Of a DNA stretch of 64,000 bases, positions 61,484 to 64,000 are shown one piece after another. The notes under the pieces were generated by a model. The model saw only the letters and a list, made by a program, of their open reading frames with translations. It was not told the origin of the DNA and made no database searches. The position numbers were made by a program, and so were the translations under genes. Position 1 is the first letter of the stretch; each line of letters starts with the position of its first letter. The DNA comes from Paraphaeosphaeria minitans (lineage: Eukaryota; Ascomycota; Dothideomycetes; Pleosporales; Didymosphaeriaceae): assembly GCA_015832175.1 (NCBI GenBank), contig WJXW01000001.1, forward strand, positions 3,534,001 through 3,598,000, written 5' to 3'.

Positions 61484-63783
61484 CTACTCCAGGATAACCA
61501 CAGCCTTGGCCACCAGTGAAAGATGAACCTTCAAATCGCCCATGTGCGTCCTGAGAAACTTCCTGTTGACCGTCAAGGCATCGGCAACATCCCTGGACTT
61601 GTTCAAAGGCTGGTCACAGTACTGCCAAATCGCTGGAAACAGGCATAACTTGACCGTCTTGCCAATGCACCACGAAGTTGGCATGGTGTTTCCCAAAGGG
61701 TCTTCCACCCTCATAGAAGGCTCATCGAATGTTGTTCCTTGCTGGAAAAAGTGGATACAATATTCCAACGGACTCACCAACAGCTTTGAATAGAGTTTGA
61801 TCGCACGCGAGCAAAGTTCCCCGAGGTCCCTGGCGATCGTGTCATGTGGATCTGATGATGATGCGAGCCCGAGCATTTGGCTTATCCACGAACATCGTTG
61901 CTCTGCTTTCTGATGCGTCAATGCGTTTTGAACTCGGTCCTCTTTGAGCAGCATCTCGGTTGCAAGTAAATCCAGGCGCTTTACCTCAGACATATCCCCT
62001 GTGTCAATTAGCAAAAACGAGATTCCATCAGTATTGCATCCACCCCAGCCCACCTCAGCAAACCCAGGGTTCTAGAGGCGTTCCCGAAAAATGGTGGGAA
62101 ATTGCATACCTGCTGCACCAATCATGGTATACAAATGTCTGAGCAAATCTGAATGTTGGCTTTCGAGTAAGGGTGTCGGGTATTCGAAGACAAATATGAA
62201 AAGGAGGCGTGCCAAAGAACCGTGAAGCTTGAGAAGCACATTGTTTTTGTGTGCACTAAGATATTGGGCGCTCTGCTGAATGATGTCTTTGTAATGTGGA
62301 TCGTTTGAAAAGGTTACGTCGATCGATTCGTACAGTCGCTGAAAGTCTGGCTCCGTGAATTTCCGGTCAGCCAGGATACTCCTAGTCAAAAGTCTACACC
62401 GGTCCCACAACAATGTCCACTCGCCATCGACCGCTTTTGTAAAGGGAGCCTGCGGCGTATGCACGGTCTCAGGCTCGATAGCACTGACTCTGCCAACCAG
62501 ACTCTTTATGATACTTTCGTACTTGGTTGTTTTTCTCTCTTCCCCTGTCAATTGATCCAGAAGAGATTCGAAAACATCGTCGCGGTCGCTGACCACCTCT
62601 TTACGCACGCTTTCCAATGTCTCCAGTTCATCGTTTGACCCAGTCCAGCCATCTCTGTGACGCTGCAACAGCCATGATACCATATTAGACAGTGTTTCAA
62701 TCTTTGCATCTTTGGCGTCTGGTGGTTCGTTTGCGCCGTACTGTTCTATTGAAGGTTGCCAATTCATTTGAGAGAGATCGGTCTGATCCGTTTGATCGGT
62801 CCCTTCATGTTCCTTGCTAGCCACAGTAAAATCCGTTTCACTGGATTCTTGATTCCTGGTGGCGTTTTCGACGACCTCCTCAGACTCTGCTTGAATTGGC
62901 ACTGAGACAGGCGGCGTGATGGTCCTGATAATAGTGGTTTTCGTGAATTTTGCTTCTCTAGTAATACTAGCTGGCGGTTTCCGTGAAACAGGTGAGGGTT
63001 GGTGTTGGAAAGGGGAAGGTCGGCTAGATGAGGGTGGTTGAGGTTCTAGTCTCGATACAGGCTCTGGCTCTGGTTCTTGCTCGTGTTCCGAGTTTGAGGT
63101 CGAGGTCGAATCTGATTCTGAAGCTCGAAATAATTTGTTGCGCTCTGTTTCTTCTTCGTCGGCCTGTTGCACGGGATTAGTCCTTGCCGAATTCAAGATA
63201 GTTTGCACCCATAATACAACTTACAATGATGAGAGGGAGCCCCAGCTCATGTCGCATATCATTATATTCAAGCACTGGCGATTGTACCAATTAGCAAATA
63301 TAATTTGGGATGCTCGTAGCGATGACAATCTTAAGTGTGAGGCGTGCAAAGAAAAATAAAGTGCAGCCACGTACCCAGCTCTTCAGGCGCGCGATGCCAC
63401 TCGATGCATCGACTGCCTTTGGACACGACCTCCCGTTTGCTGACGTATTTGGACCCTATTTTGCCAGCTAATTCTTGCAGATATACGACGACTTTGCCTT
63501 CGGCGGTTTTCGCGCTCACTACGCGTCCGAACCTCTTCTGAAACTCCTTGACCAGTGTTTCCTGGAATCGATCATCATCGCCTTGGTCTATGCACCAGTC
63601 GAGCCAGTTGACCAAGAAAACGAGCTCGATTCCTTTGATGCGTGGTTTGGGCCCTGTCCGCGGCGTATGGTTTGTTCCACGCGCAGCAGCGGCTGCATCA
63701 GTGCTGTCGTCGGGAGGTTCCGATGGGGCGAAGCGGTACGGGCCATTGAAGCGACCGCGACGACTCCCAATCTTTTTAGGCAT
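61484..63783 (-). CDS. Large fungal protein of unknown function
   Basis: Four exons: 63783-63375, 63274-63225, 63163-62110 and 61998-61484, with introns of 100, 61 and 111 nt, giving 675 residues. All joins are GT-AG with consistent phase (for example APEEL|VLEYNDMRHELGL). The N-terminus is basic (MPKKIGSRRGRF), then has a helical block of about 75 residues (GIELVFLVNWLDWCIDQGDD to VVVYLQELAGKIG) that resembles the small DNA-binding-like modules at the start of many fungal orphan proteins. The middle is disordered and Glu/Pro/Ser-rich (EHEQEPEPEPVSRLEPQP). The C-terminal 330 residues are helical with hydrophobic segments (LLFIFVFEYPTPLL, YCIHFFQQ) and end LSLVAKAVVILE. I recognise no named domain. 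The plan loosely resembles the unknown gene at 5550-7323. Confidence 0.75.
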
Positions 63784-64000
63784 TCTAGCCGCCTAGCAGC
63801 TGGCGATGGTCGCGACAAGACGCGGCAGTGAAGATGTGAAGGTGGAGAGGAATCGGCTAGAAACCTTTTGAGATGCGAATCATATGACAGGCTGGTCTAG
63901 ACCGGTAGAAGAATGGCGTCTGCTTCCATCATAATTAGCTTGCAGGCACAGGCGGGTACAATCGACTCAGCCCCAATTCGCTCTAGACTCATATAGAAAA
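63784..64000. other. Upstream region of the unknown gene
   Basis: 217 bp up to the window edge, probably the promoter of the gene at 61484-63783. Nothing else is seen. Confidence 0.5.

Overview
The window is nuclear DNA from a filamentous ascomycete (Pezizomycotina). The evidence is short GT-AG introns (mostly 45-60 nt, with CTAAC/CTGAC-like branch points), a velvet-family regulator, fungal cell-wall glycosidases (GH76, GH27, GH43), a flavohemoglobin and a fungal-type Sct1 acyltransferase. The intergenic spacers hold many TAGGTACCTACC-like strings. A Dothideomycete is my best guess, but that rests on impression and not on a search. I support 21 protein-coding genes. One (1-983) is cut by the window edge. 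I see no tRNA, rRNA, CRISPR array, transposon ORF or origin.

Layout. 1-3786: a metallophosphoesterase of the 5'-nucleotidase type, then an ING/PHD chromatin reader. 5550-9968: an unknown coiled-coil protein divergent from an atypical Hsp70-like ATPase, with an AGTGAG microsatellite in their shared promoter. 11241-12515: a VosA-type velvet regulator. A 4.5-kb gene-free, repeat-rich spacer follows. 17066-22534: a cytochrome P450 and an eight-exon secreted GH43 xylosidase/arabinosidase. 23391-27933: the MYST acetyltransferase Sas3, divergent from a small complex I subunit that needs a 4-nt (or 10-nt) microexon. 28157-32789: an arylamine N-acetyltransferase divergent from a septation coiled-coil protein. 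33162-42965: GH27 alpha-galactosidase, a CCDC124-like ribosome-associated protein, a GPI-anchored GH76 mannanase and the glycerol-3-phosphate acyltransferase. 44187-53493: a TauD-type dioxygenase, a 2EXR/F-box-like protein, an epsin and a four-finger C2H2 factor. A second gene-free spacer (4.7 kb) lies upstream of that factor. 58180-63783: a flavohemoglobin and a large unknown protein.

The genes do not form a biosynthetic cluster. This looks like ordinary mixed euchromatin. Loose themes are chromatin and developmental control (ING, Sas3, VosA, C2H2 factor), secreted or wall carbohydrate hydrolysis (GH43, GH27, GH76) and stress or detoxification (flavohemoglobin, P450, NAT, Hsp70-like). The two largest gaps both lie directly upstream of transcription-regulator genes and carry most of the minisatellites. 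I found no convincing new defence or mobile system. The best leads are the microexon, the two regulator-associated long spacers with matching GCACTGN heptamer arrays, and the two unrecognised proteins.
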